Notes: a model not told the origin generated them from the sequence alone. Positions 1 to 10,517 are shown, counted from the first letter of the stretch. The stretch is DNA of 64,000 bases from Solirubrobacter sp963848475 (GCA_963848475.1 CAWKDW010000005.1:124001-188000); one strand, 5' to 3'. Translations and numbers: made by a program.

Positions 1-1
1 C

Positions 2-448
2 GGATTCGAGTCGTACCGCTCCTGGGCGCCGGAAGGCTGGGAACCCCCGCCGCCCGCGCTCGAGTTGCGCTCGATCCGCGAGCGCCTGCGCCAGAACTCG
101 ACCTGGTGCGCAATGGCACTCGACGAGGAGGGCGAGCCCGCCGGGCACGTCGGCATCACCCACGCCGCCGAGCGCGACCGCCCGCACGTGCGGATCCCCG
201 GCCGGGCGCACCTGTGGATGCTGTTCGTTCGCCCGCCGTGGTGGGGCAGCGGGCTCGCGACGCGCCTGCACCGCCTCGCGCTCGAGCAGGCGGCCCGCGA
301 GGGCTACACGACGATCCGGCTCTACACGCCGCACGGCGCCGCCCGCGCCCGCGCCTTCTACGAGCGCGAGGGCTGGGCGGCCGCGGGTTCAGCCTTCCAA
401 GAACCGCTGCTCGGACTCGACCTCGTCGAGTACCGTCGCGTCCTGTGA
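2..448 (+). CDS. GNAT-family N-acetyltransferase, 5' end outside window
   Basis: The frame is open from base 2, so the true start lies upstream of the window. The visible part shows a GNAT fold: a beta4-like stretch ending LWMLFVRPPWWGSGLATRL, where the W-G-S-G-L-A loop sits at the acetyl-CoA pyrophosphate site, then helix ALEQAAREGY, strand TIRLYT, and the conserved RAFYEREGW motif near the C-terminus. It probably acetylates a small amine; the acceptor cannot be told. Its TGA overlaps the GTG of the next gene (GTGA), so the two are probably co-transcribed and translationally coupled. Confidence 0.85.
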   Translation, partial: GFESYRSWAPEGWEPPPPALELRSIRERLRQNSTWCAMALDEEGEPAGHVGITHAAERDRPHVRIPGRAHLWMLFVRPPWWGSGLATRLHRLALEQAAREGYTTIRLYTPHGAARARAFYEREGWAAAGSAFQEPLLGLDLVEYRRVL

Positions 449-1557
449 TCCCGGAGCGCTTGTTCGAAGGCGCGGCCGAGCGCTCGCGCGTCTCGATGCG
501 CACCCGCTGGCACCGCGTCCAGATCGGCTGGCGGACGATGGTGCAGGCGGGCGTGGCCGTCGCGCTCGCCTGGTCGGTCGCGAAGTGGCTGTGGGGCCAC
601 GAGATGCCGTTCTTCGCCCCGATCTCCGCCGTCATCGCGCTGGGGACGAGCTATCACGAGCGCAGCCGCCGCGCCGTCGAGCTCGTCGCCGCCGTCACGC
701 TCGGGATCGCCGCGGCGGACCTGCTCGCGTACCAGCTCGGCCCGGGAGTGCTGCAGCTCGCCTTGGCGGTGTCGATCTCGATCGGGCTCGGCCTGTTCTT
801 CGGGACCAGCCAGCTGTTCGTCAATCAGGTCGCGGTCTCCGCCGTCCTCGTCTTCACCGTCCAGACCGCGAGCGACGGCGTGTCCTTCGCGCGGACGCTC
901 GACGCGCTCACGGGCGGGACGATCGCCCTGCTGGTGGCGGCGGTCCTGCTGCCCGCCGACCCGCTGCGGCTGCTGCGCGACGCCGCCCGGCCGGTGCTCG
1001 ACGAGCTCGCGGGGACGCTGGACGACATCGCGGGCGCCCTGCGCTCGCGCGATCCCGATGCCGCCGAGGCCTCGCTCCTGAGGGCGCGCGGGATCGACGA
1101 GCTCGGCGAGCGCTTCTTCGACGCGACCCGTGAGGGGCGCGAGACGACCCGCATCTCGCCCGCGCGCCGGCGCGCGCGAGGGGGAGTCGAGTTCTACGCC
1201 GAGGCGGCGGCCCGCGTGGACCTGGCCGCCCGCAACGTCCGCGTGCTGGCGCGCGGCGCGATGCGGGCGCTCGCCCTCGACGAGAACGTGCCGCCCGAGG
1301 TCGCCGACTCGCTCGAGTCGCTGGCGACGGCGGTGCGGGCGCTCGTCGGCGCGCTGGAGAGCGGCGAGGGCTTCGAAGCCGTGCGCGAGCCCGCGCTGCA
1401 CGCGGCGGCGACCGCGACGCACGTCCTCGAGGGCACCACCAACCTCTCCGTGAGCGTGATCGTCGGCCAGGTGCGCTCGACGGCCACCGACCTGCTGACG
1501 GGGATCGGGCTCAGCTACGCGGAGGCGACGGAGGCCGTGCGCGAGGCAGCGCCGTAG
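445..1557 (+). CDS. FUSC/aromatic-acid-exporter-like membrane protein
   Basis: About 370 residues. I chose the GTG at 445 because it overlaps the upstream stop. The N-terminal half has several hydrophobic segments (roughly residues 30-175), including the FUSC-typical first-helix motif MPFFAPISAVIALGTSYHER and a later F-V-N-Q-V-A-V-S-A segment. It is followed by a charged, helical cytoplasmic half. FUSC/ArAE proteins export aromatic carboxylates or similar small acids; the substrate here is unknown. Pairing with an acetyltransferase could mean modify-and-export, but that is only inference. Confidence 0.75.
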   Translation: MIPERLFEGAAERSRVSMRTRWHRVQIGWRTMVQAGVAVALAWSVAKWLWGHEMPFFAPISAVIALGTSYHERSRRAVELVAAVTLGIAAADLLAYQLGPGVLQLALAVSISIGLGLFFGTSQLFVNQVAVSAVLVFTVQTASDGVSFARTLDALTGGTIALLVAAVLLPADPLRLLRDAARPVLDELAGTLDDIAGALRSRDPDAAEASLLRARGIDELGERFFDATREGRETTRISPARRRARGGVEFYAEAAARVDLAARNVRVLARGAMRALALDENVPPEVADSLESLATAVRALVGALESGEGFEAVREPALHAAATATHVLEGTTNLSVSVIVGQVRSTATDLLTGIGLSYAEATEAVREAAP

Positions 1558-1561
1558 CGCG

Positions 1562-2314
1562 TCACTCGCCCGGCTGACACGACGGGCACCAGAACGTCGT
1601 GCGGCCGCCGATCGTGGCCCGCTCCACCGTCGTCCCGCAGCGCGGGCAGGCCGCGCCGCGCTTGCGAAAGGGAATGAAGTCGCCGGTGTGGACGCCGCCC
1701 TTGCGGATCGCGTCACGCGTCGCGGCGCGCAGTACGCGGCGCAGGTGGTCGAGTTCCTCTTCGCCGAGCGAGCCCGCCGAACGCCGCGGATGCAGCCGCG
1801 CGCGCCACAGCGTCTCGTCGGCCAGCAGGTTGCCGACACCCGCGATCGAGCGCTGGTCGAGCAGCCGGGCCTTCAGCGCCATCGCCCCGCGGCCCACCCG
1901 CGCGCGGAAGACGTCGCGCGAGACCTCGAAGGCGTCCGGGCCGACGTGCGTGAAGTCCGGCTCGATCACGGCCCGGCCGAGCCGCCGCTTGTCGCGCAGC
2001 GCGAGCCGGCCGCCGTCGGCGAACTCGAGCACGAAGCGGTCCCAGTTGTTCGGGCCCGGCGGCTCGTCGACCACGATCCGCCCCGCCATCCCCAGATGCA
2101 GGCCGAGATCCGGGCCGCCATCGGTCTCCGCCCAGAGGAACTTGCCGCGCCGGCGGGCAGCGGTCAGCCGGTGCCCGATCAGCGCCATGGCGATCTCGCC
2201 CGGCGCGTGCGGGCGGCTCACATAGCTGTCGCGATCGTCGACGGCGACGATCTCGCGCCCCAGCGCGCGCTCGATCTGCTGGCGAGCGCGTTCGGCCTCA
2301 GGCAGTTCCGGCAT
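1562..2314 (-). CDS. mutM: Formamidopyrimidine-DNA glycosylase (Fpg/MutM/Nei family)
   Basis: Base-excision repair glycosylase with AP-lyase activity, acting on oxidised bases. The start at 2314 gives the family's obligatory N-terminus MPELPEAE: Pro2 is the nucleophile and Glu3 the general acid. Other hallmarks are the Lys in RRRGKFLWA, the helix-two-turn-helix segment (SIAGVGNLLADETLW) and a C-terminal zinc finger, CPRCGTTVE...GRTTFWCPSC, carrying the conserved Arg. Length is 250 residues, slightly short for MutM (about 270-290). Upstream in-frame codons were ignored because the N-terminal Pro must follow Met. It is convergent with the FUSC gene (4-base gap) and divergent from the CoA lyase. 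Family is certain; exact substrate class (Fpg versus Nei) is less so. Confidence 0.9.
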   Translation of the reverse strand: MPELPEAERARQQIERALGREIVAVDDRDSYVSRPHAPGEIAMALIGHRLTAARRRGKFLWAETDGGPDLGLHLGMAGRIVVDEPPGPNNWDRFVLEFADGGRLALRDKRRLGRAVIEPDFTHVGPDAFEVSRDVFRARVGRGAMALKARLLDQRSIAGVGNLLADETLWRARLHPRRSAGSLGEEELDHLRRVLRAATRDAIRKGGVHTGDFIPFRKRGAACPRCGTTVERATIGGRTTFWCPSCQPGE

Positions 2315-2339
2315 ACCACTGAGGCTACGATCCGCGGGG

Positions 2340-3251
2340 ATGCCGCGATCACGACGCACCTGCCACGCCGTCCCCGGGTCCAGCGAGCGCTTCATCGCGA
2401 AGGCCGTAGGCCTGGACGCGGACGAGGTCTTCCTCGATCTCGAGGACGCCGTCGCGCCCAACGAGAAGGAGACCGCGCGCGAGCGGGTGATCGAGGCGCT
2501 GCTGACGCTCGACTTCGGCGAGAAGACCGTCGCCGTGCGCGTCAACGGGACCGATACGCCGCACTACTACCGCGATCTGATCGCGGTCGTCGAGCGCGCC
2601 GGCGAGCACATCGACGCGATCATGCTGCCGAAGGTCAGGACACCGGGGGATGTCGAGATGACGGACAAGCTGCTGACCCAGATCGAGCTCGCGACCGACC
2701 TGGAGGTCGGCGCGATCGGCATCGAGGCCCAGATCGAGGACGCCACCGGGCTGCTGGCCTGCGAGGCGATCGCCGCCGCCTCGCCCCGGATGGAGACGCT
2801 GATCTTCGGCCCGGGCGACTACAGCGCCTCGGTCGGGATCCCGATCACGACGATCGGCGCCGCGCCCGACGGCTACCCCGGCGACCACCTCAACTACGTC
2901 TACTCGCGGCTCGTGGTCGCCGCTCGCGCGGCGGGCATCCAGGCGATCGACGGTCCCTACGGCAACATCAAGGATGAGGAAGGCCTGCGCGCCCGCTCGC
3001 GCCTGGCCCGCGCGCTCGGGCTCGACGGCAAGTGGACGATCCACCCCGGCCAGATCGACATCGTCAACGAGGTCTTCAGCCCCGCCCACGAGCAGTGGGA
3101 GCGCGCCGAGGCGATGCTCGCCGCCTACGACGAGGCGCACCGCAACGGCGCCGGGGCGGCCGTCTTCGAGGGCGAGATGATCGACGAGGCCAACCGCAAG
3201 ATGGCCGAGCGAATCGCCTTCGCCGGCCGCGCCGCGGGGTACGACGCATGA
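2340..3251 (+). CDS. HpcH/HpaI aldolase/citrate lyase beta-like CoA-ester lyase
   Basis: 303 residues, matching CitE-like and malyl-CoA lyase proteins. The TIM-barrel signature is present: early DEVFLDLEDAVAPNEK (metal/CoA site), RVNG strand with the conserved Arg, MLPKV, GIEAQIEDATGL with the catalytic/metal Glu, and FGPGDYSAS with the metal Asp. The C-terminal DGKWTIHPGQIDIVN is the cap typical of Mcl/CitE-like enzymes. No citrate-lyase alpha or gamma subunit is nearby, so a stand-alone malyl-CoA or related (S)-acyl-CoA lyase/thioesterase is likelier than citrate lyase. It overlaps the next gene by ATGA. Confidence 0.85.
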   Translation: MPRSRRTCHAVPGSSERFIAKAVGLDADEVFLDLEDAVAPNEKETARERVIEALLTLDFGEKTVAVRVNGTDTPHYYRDLIAVVERAGEHIDAIMLPKVRTPGDVEMTDKLLTQIELATDLEVGAIGIEAQIEDATGLLACEAIAAASPRMETLIFGPGDYSASVGIPITTIGAAPDGYPGDHLNYVYSRLVVAARAAGIQAIDGPYGNIKDEEGLRARSRLARALGLDGKWTIHPGQIDIVNEVFSPAHEQWERAEAMLAAYDEAHRNGAGAAVFEGEMIDEANRKMAERIAFAGRAAGYDA

Positions 3252-3703
3252 CCCGGGGAACGCGCATCGGCCTGCTCGCCGTGGCCGTCGTCATCCTCGT
3301 GGTGGCCTTTATCGCACTGCGGCCGAGCTCCGACGATCCCGAGACGACCGCGGACGCCCCGACCGCGACGCCGACGATGACCGCGACCGCGACGCTCGAC
3401 CCGGGGGAGACGGAGACGCCGACCCCGACCCCAACCCCGACGCCGAAGCCGACCGTCGACCCCGGCCCACTGCTGACCGGACGCACCGTGCGCAAGATCC
3501 GCGTCGACAAGGGCGACACGGTCCGCTTCCGCGTCCGCTCGCCGCAGGACGACGAGGTCCACATCCACGGCTACGACATCAAGAAGGACGTCAAGGCCGG
3601 CCAGACCGTGCCGGTCAGCTTCAAGGCCACGATCGACGGCATCTTCGAGATCGAGTTCGAGGATCAGGGCAAGCAGATCGCCGAACTGCGCGTCGACCCC
3701 TGA
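3248..3703 (+). CDS. Membrane-anchored cupredoxin-like protein with Thr/Pro linker
   Basis: 151 residues. ATG at 3248 overlaps the previous stop (ATGA). An N-terminal transmembrane anchor (LLAVAVVILVVAFIAL) is followed by a low-complexity Asp/Thr/Pro linker with (TP)n repeats. A beta-rich C-terminal domain follows (RKIRVDKGDTVRFRVRSP, DDEVHIHGYDIKKDV, then FEIEFEDQGKQIAELRV). The H-I-H-G-Y-D pattern and the overall strand order resemble EfeO-type cupredoxin-like domains, but no Cys/Met copper ligand set is visible. Probably an extracytoplasmic wall-facing domain. Why it is coupled to a CoA lyase is unclear. Confidence 0.65.
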   Translation: MTRGTRIGLLAVAVVILVVAFIALRPSSDDPETTADAPTATPTMTATATLDPGETETPTPTPTPTPKPTVDPGPLLTGRTVRKIRVDKGDTVRFRVRSPQDDEVHIHGYDIKKDVKAGQTVPVSFKATIDGIFEIEFEDQGKQIAELRVDP

Positions 3704-3706
3704 GCG

Positions 3707-4756
3707 CTACGTCTTCATCCAGACGTACTTGATGTCCTGGTTGAATTCGGCGTCCGGCGTGTAGTTGTCCGGGTGCGAATGCGTCGCGAAACTGCTCTTG
3801 GCGTTCTTGAGCTTCCTCCCGGCGGGCATGGTTTTCCCGGCGGTCACCTTCACCGTGTGCCCGGTGATGTCGAAGATGTATCTGCCCTGCGGTGTGAACC
3901 CCACGTGGAGGGTGATGTCGTCCCACGTCGACGTACCGGTGAAGATCGGCGTGTAACCCCACTCGTCCATGATCCGGAAGCGCGTCGACGTGTCGTCGTA
4001 CTGCACGCCCCTGGTCACGTAGTACTTGTGGAGCATCTGCACCGCGTCGTCTTCTGACGGCGGCGTCTGCCCGACGAGGCTGGTCGTCTTCGCGAGGCCG
4101 TTATCGAGCTTGACCAGCGCGATCAGGACGCAGGCATACCCCCAGTACGAGGACTTCTCGCCGGGGATGATCGTCGTCTTGAGGTTGGCGTCGGGGCCTG
4201 GGAGGTCGTTCACTCCCGGGGCGAAGTCATACGGGCTCGACATGACCCACCGGACGTCCTCGTCGAGCTCTTCGGTGCTCTCGTACTTCTTGTCCTTCGG
4301 GCGCTCGAGCAGCCGGTGGTGATCGGTCGCGACGCTCGTCAGCGCGGCATCGGTGCCCGGTTTCGGGGCCGCGCCGACGAGCGTCGCGGCGTTCTGGCCC
4401 ATCGTCGCGTCCGGGATCGACCGCACGCTGCTGAAGCTGTTGAGGTGCATGCCGGTCGCGAGCGCGTCGCCGAAGACCGCGTCGTCGGTGGCGAGATCCA
4501 CCAGCGTCGGGTCGGTGGGCTGCGGGTTGGGCAGGACCTGATTGTTCTGCCAGCGGACGTGCTGCCGCCCGTAGCTGTCCGGCACGAAGAGCGCGGTCGT
4601 GGTGGGGTTGAAGATCATCCGCTGCACCGCGCGGTTGCCCGCGGACCGCTGCAGCGCGAGGATCGCCGCGGTGTCGGGCGCGCGGACGGGCAGCCTCGTT
4701 TCAGGCTCGGGATCCGTCCGTTCGTCGCGCCGCCTCAGGCGGTCGGGCGAAGGCAT
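3707..4756 (-). CDS. Orphan protein with eCIS-cargo-like N-terminal motif; possible papain-like domain
   Basis: 349 residues, no signal peptide. Residues 1-30 are polar and disordered-looking. Residues 33-47 read ILALQRSAGNRAVQR, the LQ-x-x-x-GN-x-AV motif that recurs at the N-termini of actinobacterial proteins linked to extracellular contractile injection systems and DUF4157. No injection-system gene is in the window. Further on, Cys209 lies at the start of a hydrophobic helix (YWGYACVLIALVKL), with His300 in DITGHTVKV and His/Asp at 326-330. That order (Cys, then His before a strand) would fit a papain-like peptidase or toxin, but this is weak. Convergent with the cupredoxin-like gene, 3-base gap. 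Function unknown. Confidence 0.6.
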   Translation of the reverse strand: MPSPDRLRRRDERTDPEPETRLPVRAPDTAAILALQRSAGNRAVQRMIFNPTTTALFVPDSYGRQHVRWQNNQVLPNPQPTDPTLVDLATDDAVFGDALATGMHLNSFSSVRSIPDATMGQNAATLVGAAPKPGTDAALTSVATDHHRLLERPKDKKYESTEELDEDVRWVMSSPYDFAPGVNDLPGPDANLKTTIIPGEKSSYWGYACVLIALVKLDNGLAKTTSLVGQTPPSEDDAVQMLHKYYVTRGVQYDDTSTRFRIMDEWGYTPIFTGTSTWDDITLHVGFTPQGRYIFDITGHTVKVTAGKTMPAGRKLKNAKSSFATHSHPDNYTPDAEFNQDIKYVWMKT

Positions 4757-4815
4757 CTGTGCGGTCTACCAGAGTCGCCTGGCCGCGGCCAAGAGACCGA
4801 AACCCGGCAAGTCGC

Positions 4816-5007
4816 CTAGCGGACGGCCCGTCGCGCGACGCGGCGCTGGCCGGCCAGGATCGCGGTTCCGCAGCCCGCGCTGCCGGCGCCCACGAGCGCC
4901 GCCAGCGGGTGCATGACGAGCAGTGCCACGAGGAGCACGACCATGCCGAGGAGGACGAGCACGCCAGCGGCGATGCTGACGCGATCGCGTCGATCGAGTT
5001 GAGCCAT
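4816..5007 (-). CDS. Small hypothetical membrane protein
   Basis: 63 residues starting MAQLDRRDRVSIAAG, with two hydrophobic segments (LVLLGMVVLLVALLV and AALVGAGSAGCGTAI) and an Arg-rich C-terminus. I used the ATG at 5007; the open frame upstream is antisense to the next secreted-protein gene and looks non-coding. No family recognised. Confidence 0.5.
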   Translation of the reverse strand: MAQLDRRDRVSIAAGVLVLLGMVVLLVALLVMHPLAALVGAGSAGCGTAILAGQRRVARRAVR

Positions 5008-5163
5008 ATGGGGAGTGAGAGGGTCGAGGGGAGCGAGACTGGGGGAGGACTTCGATGCTATCCAGCGCGCTCGCGGGAACCTCGGACCGGGGGTCGGATC
5101 TTCGTCGACCGCCGGGCTGGCGTTATCCGCACTTGACCAGGAGCCGCCAAGCTCAAACGAGCT

Positions 5164-5517
5164 TTGATTCGATGGTTGACAGCAACGACGTTGGTCTTGG
5201 GACTGCTGTTCGCGGGTCCGGCAGAGGCCGCCTCGCGCCCGCACTACGACGTCCCGAGCGGGTTCACGCGCTGTTCGCAGGCGACGGCGTGGCACGGCTT
5301 CTTCAAGTGGGCGTCGGTGCGGCAGAGAAGCTGCCGCACCGCCGATCGCTTCATGACCGAGTACGCCAAGCACGCCAAGGGCGCCACGATGCCCAAGCAC
5401 GTCGCCGGCTACAGCTGCCGGATCTACTACTGGCGCAACGCCGACGGCGACATCTACGCCAGTCGCCACACGTGCACGCGCCACGGCGCCAAGATCCGCT
5501 TCTACGGGATGGTCTGA
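5164..5517 (+). CDS. Small secreted Cys-containing protein
   Basis: 117 residues from a TTG start. An N-terminal signal peptide (LTATTLVLGLLFAGPAEA^AS) is followed by a mature domain of about 95 residues. It contains four Cys (in TRCSQ, QRSCRT, GYSCRIYY and RHTCTR), enough for two disulfides. The pattern W-x-R-N-A-D-G-D-I-Y suggests a compact beta fold. I do not recognise the family. It stands alone, divergent from the small membrane protein. Confidence 0.55.
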   Translation: MIRWLTATTLVLGLLFAGPAEAASRPHYDVPSGFTRCSQATAWHGFFKWASVRQRSCRTADRFMTEYAKHAKGATMPKHVAGYSCRIYYWRNADGDIYASRHTCTRHGAKIRFYGMV

Positions 5518-5577
5518 CACCGGGATAGCGACCCCCGGGCGGTCCGCTCGCCGCGCGCCGCGCGACGAGTTCAGCTC

Positions 5578-5913
5578 CTAGGCGGGGCCTTCGCCGAAGG
5601 GCTCGAGGCCCTGGTCGTCGACGACGGAGCCGATCGCGACGCGCAGCCAGGAGTCCACGCGCGGCTGGACGCGCTCCAGCGAGTCCAGTTCGCGCGCGAG
5701 CGCGAGCGCCTCGTCGGCGGCCTCCTCGCCTTGACCGTCGGCAACGGCGTCGTCGACGGCGCGCAGCGCTCGCTCGAGCGAGCTGCGCAAGGCGGTGATG
5801 CGGGCGTCGATCCGGCGTGCGGTGGTCGCGTAGCCGAGGACGCGCTTGCGGTGGCGCTCCTCGGTGGTGGCCGGCACCGAGGCCAGCAGGCGGTCGATCT
5901 GGGCGGCGTTCAC
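5578..5913 (-). CDS. Small helical protein at the end of the sdh operon
   Basis: 111 residues. The GTG at 5913 overlaps the sdhB stop by GTGA, which fixes the start and makes this the fourth gene of the operon. It is almost entirely helical and highly charged (ARRIDARITALRSSLERAL, then a Glu/Ala-rich stretch), so probably a coiled coil. No cysteines and no membrane segment. Not a known Sdh subunit; it could be an assembly or stability factor, by position only. Confidence 0.6.
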   Translation of the reverse strand: MNAAQIDRLLASVPATTEERHRKRVLGYATTARRIDARITALRSSLERALRAVDDAVADGQGEEAADEALALARELDSLERVQPRVDSWLRVAIGSVVDDQGLEPFGEGPA

Positions 5914-6646
5914 GAGTCCCGGCGGGCCTTTCGGTAGTCGCGGTTGAGCATCGCGATGAAGTCGATGCTGATCTCCTTGGGGCAGGCGGCCTCGCACTCC
6001 TGGTGGTTGGTGCAGGAGCCGAAGTAGCCGTCCATCAACTCGACCATCGCGAGCGTGCGCTTGCGGCGCTCGGGCTGGCCCTGGGGCAGCAGGTTCAGGT
6101 GGGCGAGCTTGGCCGCGGTGAAGAGCTGGCCGGCGCCGTTGGGGCAGGCCGCGACGCAGGCGCCGCAGCCGATGCAGGCGGCCGCGTCCATCGCGCGGTC
6201 GGCGTCCTCCTTGGGGACCGCGATCAGGTTCGCGTCGGGCGCGCTGCCGGTCGGCGCGGTGATGAAGCCGCCTGCCTCGATGATCCGGTCGAAGGCCCCG
6301 CGGTCGACGACCAGGTCCTTGACGATCGGGAAGCCGGACGAGCGGAACGGCTCGACGACGATCGTGTCGCCGTCGGAGAAGCGGCGCAGATGCAGCTGGC
6401 AGGTCGCGGTGCCCCGCTGCGGGCCGTGGGCCTGCCCGTCGATCATCAGCCCGCAGGCGCCGCAGATGCCCTCGCGGCAGTCGGCCTCGAACGCGACCGG
6501 CTCCTGCCCCGCGCCGACCAGTTGCTCGTTGAGGAGGTCCAGGAGCTCTGGGAAGGACATCTCCTCGGTGGCGCCGTCGACGTCGTAGGTCTCGAACGCG
6601 CCGGCGACGTCGGGCCCGGCCTGGCGCCAGATCTTCAGCGTCAGCT

Positions 6647-6650
<4 letters not shown>
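5910..6650 (-). CDS. sdhB: Succinate dehydrogenase/fumarate reductase iron-sulfur subunit
   Basis: 246 residues. Carries electrons from SdhA to the membrane subunit through three clusters. The [2Fe-2S] ligands are in CREGICGACGLM and the later ATCQLHL; the [4Fe-4S]/[3Fe-4S] ligands are in CIGCGACVAACPNG and CTNHQECEAACPKEI. The start GTG at 6650 overlaps the sdhA stop (GTGA); an upstream extension in the same frame is antisense noise. The order sdhC-sdhA-sdhB matches b558-type (Bacillus/Wolinella-like) enzymes. Confidence 0.95.
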
Positions 6651-8562
<1,912 letters not shown>

Positions 8563-8566
<4 letters not shown>

Positions 8567-9243
8567 CCGATCACCCCGAACATCACGGCCAGTGGGAAGG
8601 AGACGTTGCCGGCGACGATGATCGCGGCGAAGACGGTGGCGAACTGGCGCCGCCACGGTCGCGTCCAGCCCATGCTCTGGAACAGGCTCCACGCGCCGTG
8701 GTAGAGATGCACGCCGAGCGCCAGGTTCGCGACGATGTAGACCACCGCCACCGGGAAGCGCTCGAAGCTGGAGATCACGTTGTGGTACGGATCGCCCTTC
8801 ACGAAGTCCGGATTCGCCGGGCCCCAGGTGAGATCGAGCAGGTGGAAGATCACGAACAGCACGACGATGATCCCGGTCCAGCGCATCGTCCGGCTCGCGA
8901 AGCTCGCGGCGACGTAGTCGCGCTTGGAGCGGTAGGTGTCAGGCCGCGCCCGGCGGTTGATCACGGTCAGCTGGTAGGCGGCGACGATGTGCGCGGCGAC
9001 CGCGACGAGCAGCACGATCCGCACGCCCCACAGCAGCGCCTCCCGCGGCAGCGCCGGCTCGCCGACCTCGCGCAGCCAGGCGCTGTAGCGGTCCAGTGAA
9101 CTCGCCCCGAAGTAGACCTTCAGGTTGCCGATCATGTGCGCGAGCACGTACGTCATCAGCACCATCCCGCTGATGGCCATCACGTACTTCTTGCCGACCG
9201 CAGTCGAGTAGAGCGAGGGTCGGCCCTGCGTCGCGGCACTCAT
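8563..9243 (-). CDS. sdhC: Succinate dehydrogenase cytochrome b558 subunit
   Basis: 226 residues with five hydrophobic helices, the size of single-subunit (SdhC-only) b558 anchors, so no sdhD is expected. Candidate haem His residues are in LAHMIGN, VAAHIVAAYQL, FVIFHLLDLTWG and GVHLYHGAWSLFQSMGW; the last is a strong b558-family signature. It links the iron-sulfur subunit to the menaquinone pool. The start at 9243 (MSAATQGRPS) was chosen over in-frame upstream codons because it begins just before the first helix. First gene of the operon. Confidence 0.93.
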
Positions 9244-9304
9244 TGCGAAGGCGATCCTAGCCCGCCGGCCGACCGGGCCTGGCGGTATGGCGCACAGGTA
9301 GCAG

Positions 9305-9326
9305 CGTTCGGCCAATCCTCCGAACG
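9305..9326. promoter_or_regulatory. Inverted repeat between divergent sdhC and 9391 gene
   Basis: CGTTCGG, an 8-base spacer, then CCGAACG: a perfect 7-base dyad. It lies 62 bases upstream of sdhC and 65 bases upstream of the 9391 gene, a suitable place for an operator serving one or both. No cognate regulator is adjacent. Confidence 0.4.
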
Positions 9327-9390
9327 GGATGAGAACAGCGGACGGCGCGGCGGTTAGCGTCGCCCCGTCCAATCAATGGAGGAGGTAGGT

Positions 9391-9765
9391 ATGCGAGGAG
9401 CAGGTCGAGCGGTATTCGCCGCGACGCTGCTGTTGATGGTGGGCGCGTTGAACATCATCTACGGCATCGGTGCGCTGGACAACGCCAGCGTCTTCGTCAA
9501 CGACACACGGTTCGTCTTCTCGAACCTGAACACCTACGGGTGGGTCCTGATTCTCCTCGGCGTGCTGCAACTCGCCGGAGGCGTGTCACTGATCGCTGGG
9601 CATGCGCTCGGCAAGGTGATCGGCGTCATCGCCGGCACCCTGGGCGCGGTCGAGGCGCTGGTCTCGGTCGGCGGCTCGAACCCCTGGTGGTCGCTGGGCA
9701 TCTTCGCCCTCTGCATCTACATCGTGCACGGGATCCTCGTGTACGGCGACGACGAGTCGTTCTGA
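9391..9765 (+). CDS. Four-helix membrane protein (DUF7144-like)
   Basis: 124 residues with four transmembrane helices and an extracytoplasmic loop between the first two. Visible motifs are NIIYGIGAL, TYGWVLILLGVLQL, IAGTLGAVEAL and the C-terminal ALCIYIVHGILVYG, which match a small actinobacterial membrane family I know as DUF7144. The start at 9391 is set by a strong ribosome site (GGAGGAGGT) that overlaps an earlier ATG at 9376. Function unknown. Confidence 0.7.
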   Translation: MRGAGRAVFAATLLLMVGALNIIYGIGALDNASVFVNDTRFVFSNLNTYGWVLILLGVLQLAGGVSLIAGHALGKVIGVIAGTLGAVEALVSVGGSNPWWSLGIFALCIYIVHGILVYGDDESF

Positions 9766-9791
9766 GCTGACGCACGCTCGCGAGGGGTCCT

Positions 9792-9829
9792 CAACGCCGT
9801 AGCCATGACGGTGCTCATGGCGGCGGTTG
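9792..9829 (+). terminator. Strong hairpin after the 9391 gene
   Basis: A perfect inner stem GCCATGA/TCATGGC with a 6-base loop (9802-9821), extended by CAAC/GTTG outer pairing with a small bulge. It begins 27 bases after the stop codon. There is no T-run, so this is a terminator or processing stem of the U-less kind common in high-GC actinobacteria. Confidence 0.45.
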
Positions 9830-9932
9830 GGGATCACCTTCGCCACCTGGTTCGACGGCTGGAGGGTGGCTCCGATGAATATCGAGGGTTCTCCCGGTCA
9901 TACCGGTTGACTGGCCCCATGGACGAGGAGAG

Positions 9933-10499
9933 ATGCGGATGCCGAAGGTGATCTACGCGATGGGCGGCGTCTCGGCCGACGGCTATGTCGTCGGGCCGGA
10001 CGGGAAGTTCGACTGGTCGATACCGGACGACGAGTTGCACCGGTTTCACAACGAGCAGACGCGCTCGCTCGCCGGTCACCTGCTGGGGCGTCGCTTGTAC
10101 GAGACGATGGTCTACTGGGAGACGGCCGGCGAGGATCCCTCGGACATCGCGCGCGAGTTCGCGCTGATCTGGCAGGCGCTGCCCAAGGTGGTGTTCTCGC
10201 GGACGCTGGACTCGGTCGAGGGAGCGAACACGACGCTCGCGCATGGTGATCTGCGCGCGGAGCTGACCTCGCTGCAGGAGTCCGTTCGCGGAGACGTGGC
10301 GATCGGAGGCGCCGAGCTCGCTGCCGAGGCGGCCCGTCTGGATCTGATCGACGAGTACCGGCTGTTCGTGCATCCGGTCGCGGTCGGCGGCGGCATCCCG
10401 TTCTTCCCGCGAGGTCACCGTGTCGACCTGGAACTGGTCGAGACGCGCACGTTCAGCTCGCGCGTCGTGTACCTGCGATACCGCGCGTCAGCCAGCTAG
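9933..10499 (+). CDS. RibD C-terminal/dihydrofolate-reductase-like protein
   Basis: 188 residues. N-terminus KVIYAMGGVSADGYVVGPDG is the strand plus loop typical of the RibD_C/DHFR-like family. Further matches are LLGRRLYETMVYWE, LPKVVFSRTLD, GDVAIGGAELAAEA (nucleotide-binding Gly-Gly) and the C-terminal VHPVAVGGGIPFF. NADPH-dependent reductase of unknown substrate; these stand-alone copies are rarely true RibD or DHFR. A ribosome site GAGGAGAG precedes the ATG. A decayed paralogue lies at 28083-28508. Confidence 0.82.
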   Translation: MRMPKVIYAMGGVSADGYVVGPDGKFDWSIPDDELHRFHNEQTRSLAGHLLGRRLYETMVYWETAGEDPSDIAREFALIWQALPKVVFSRTLDSVEGANTTLAHGDLRAELTSLQESVRGDVAIGGAELAAEAARLDLIDEYRLFVHPVAVGGGIPFFPRGHRVDLELVETRTFSSRVVYLRYRASAS

Positions 10500-10517
10500 C
10501 CGGTCGAGGAGATCACC

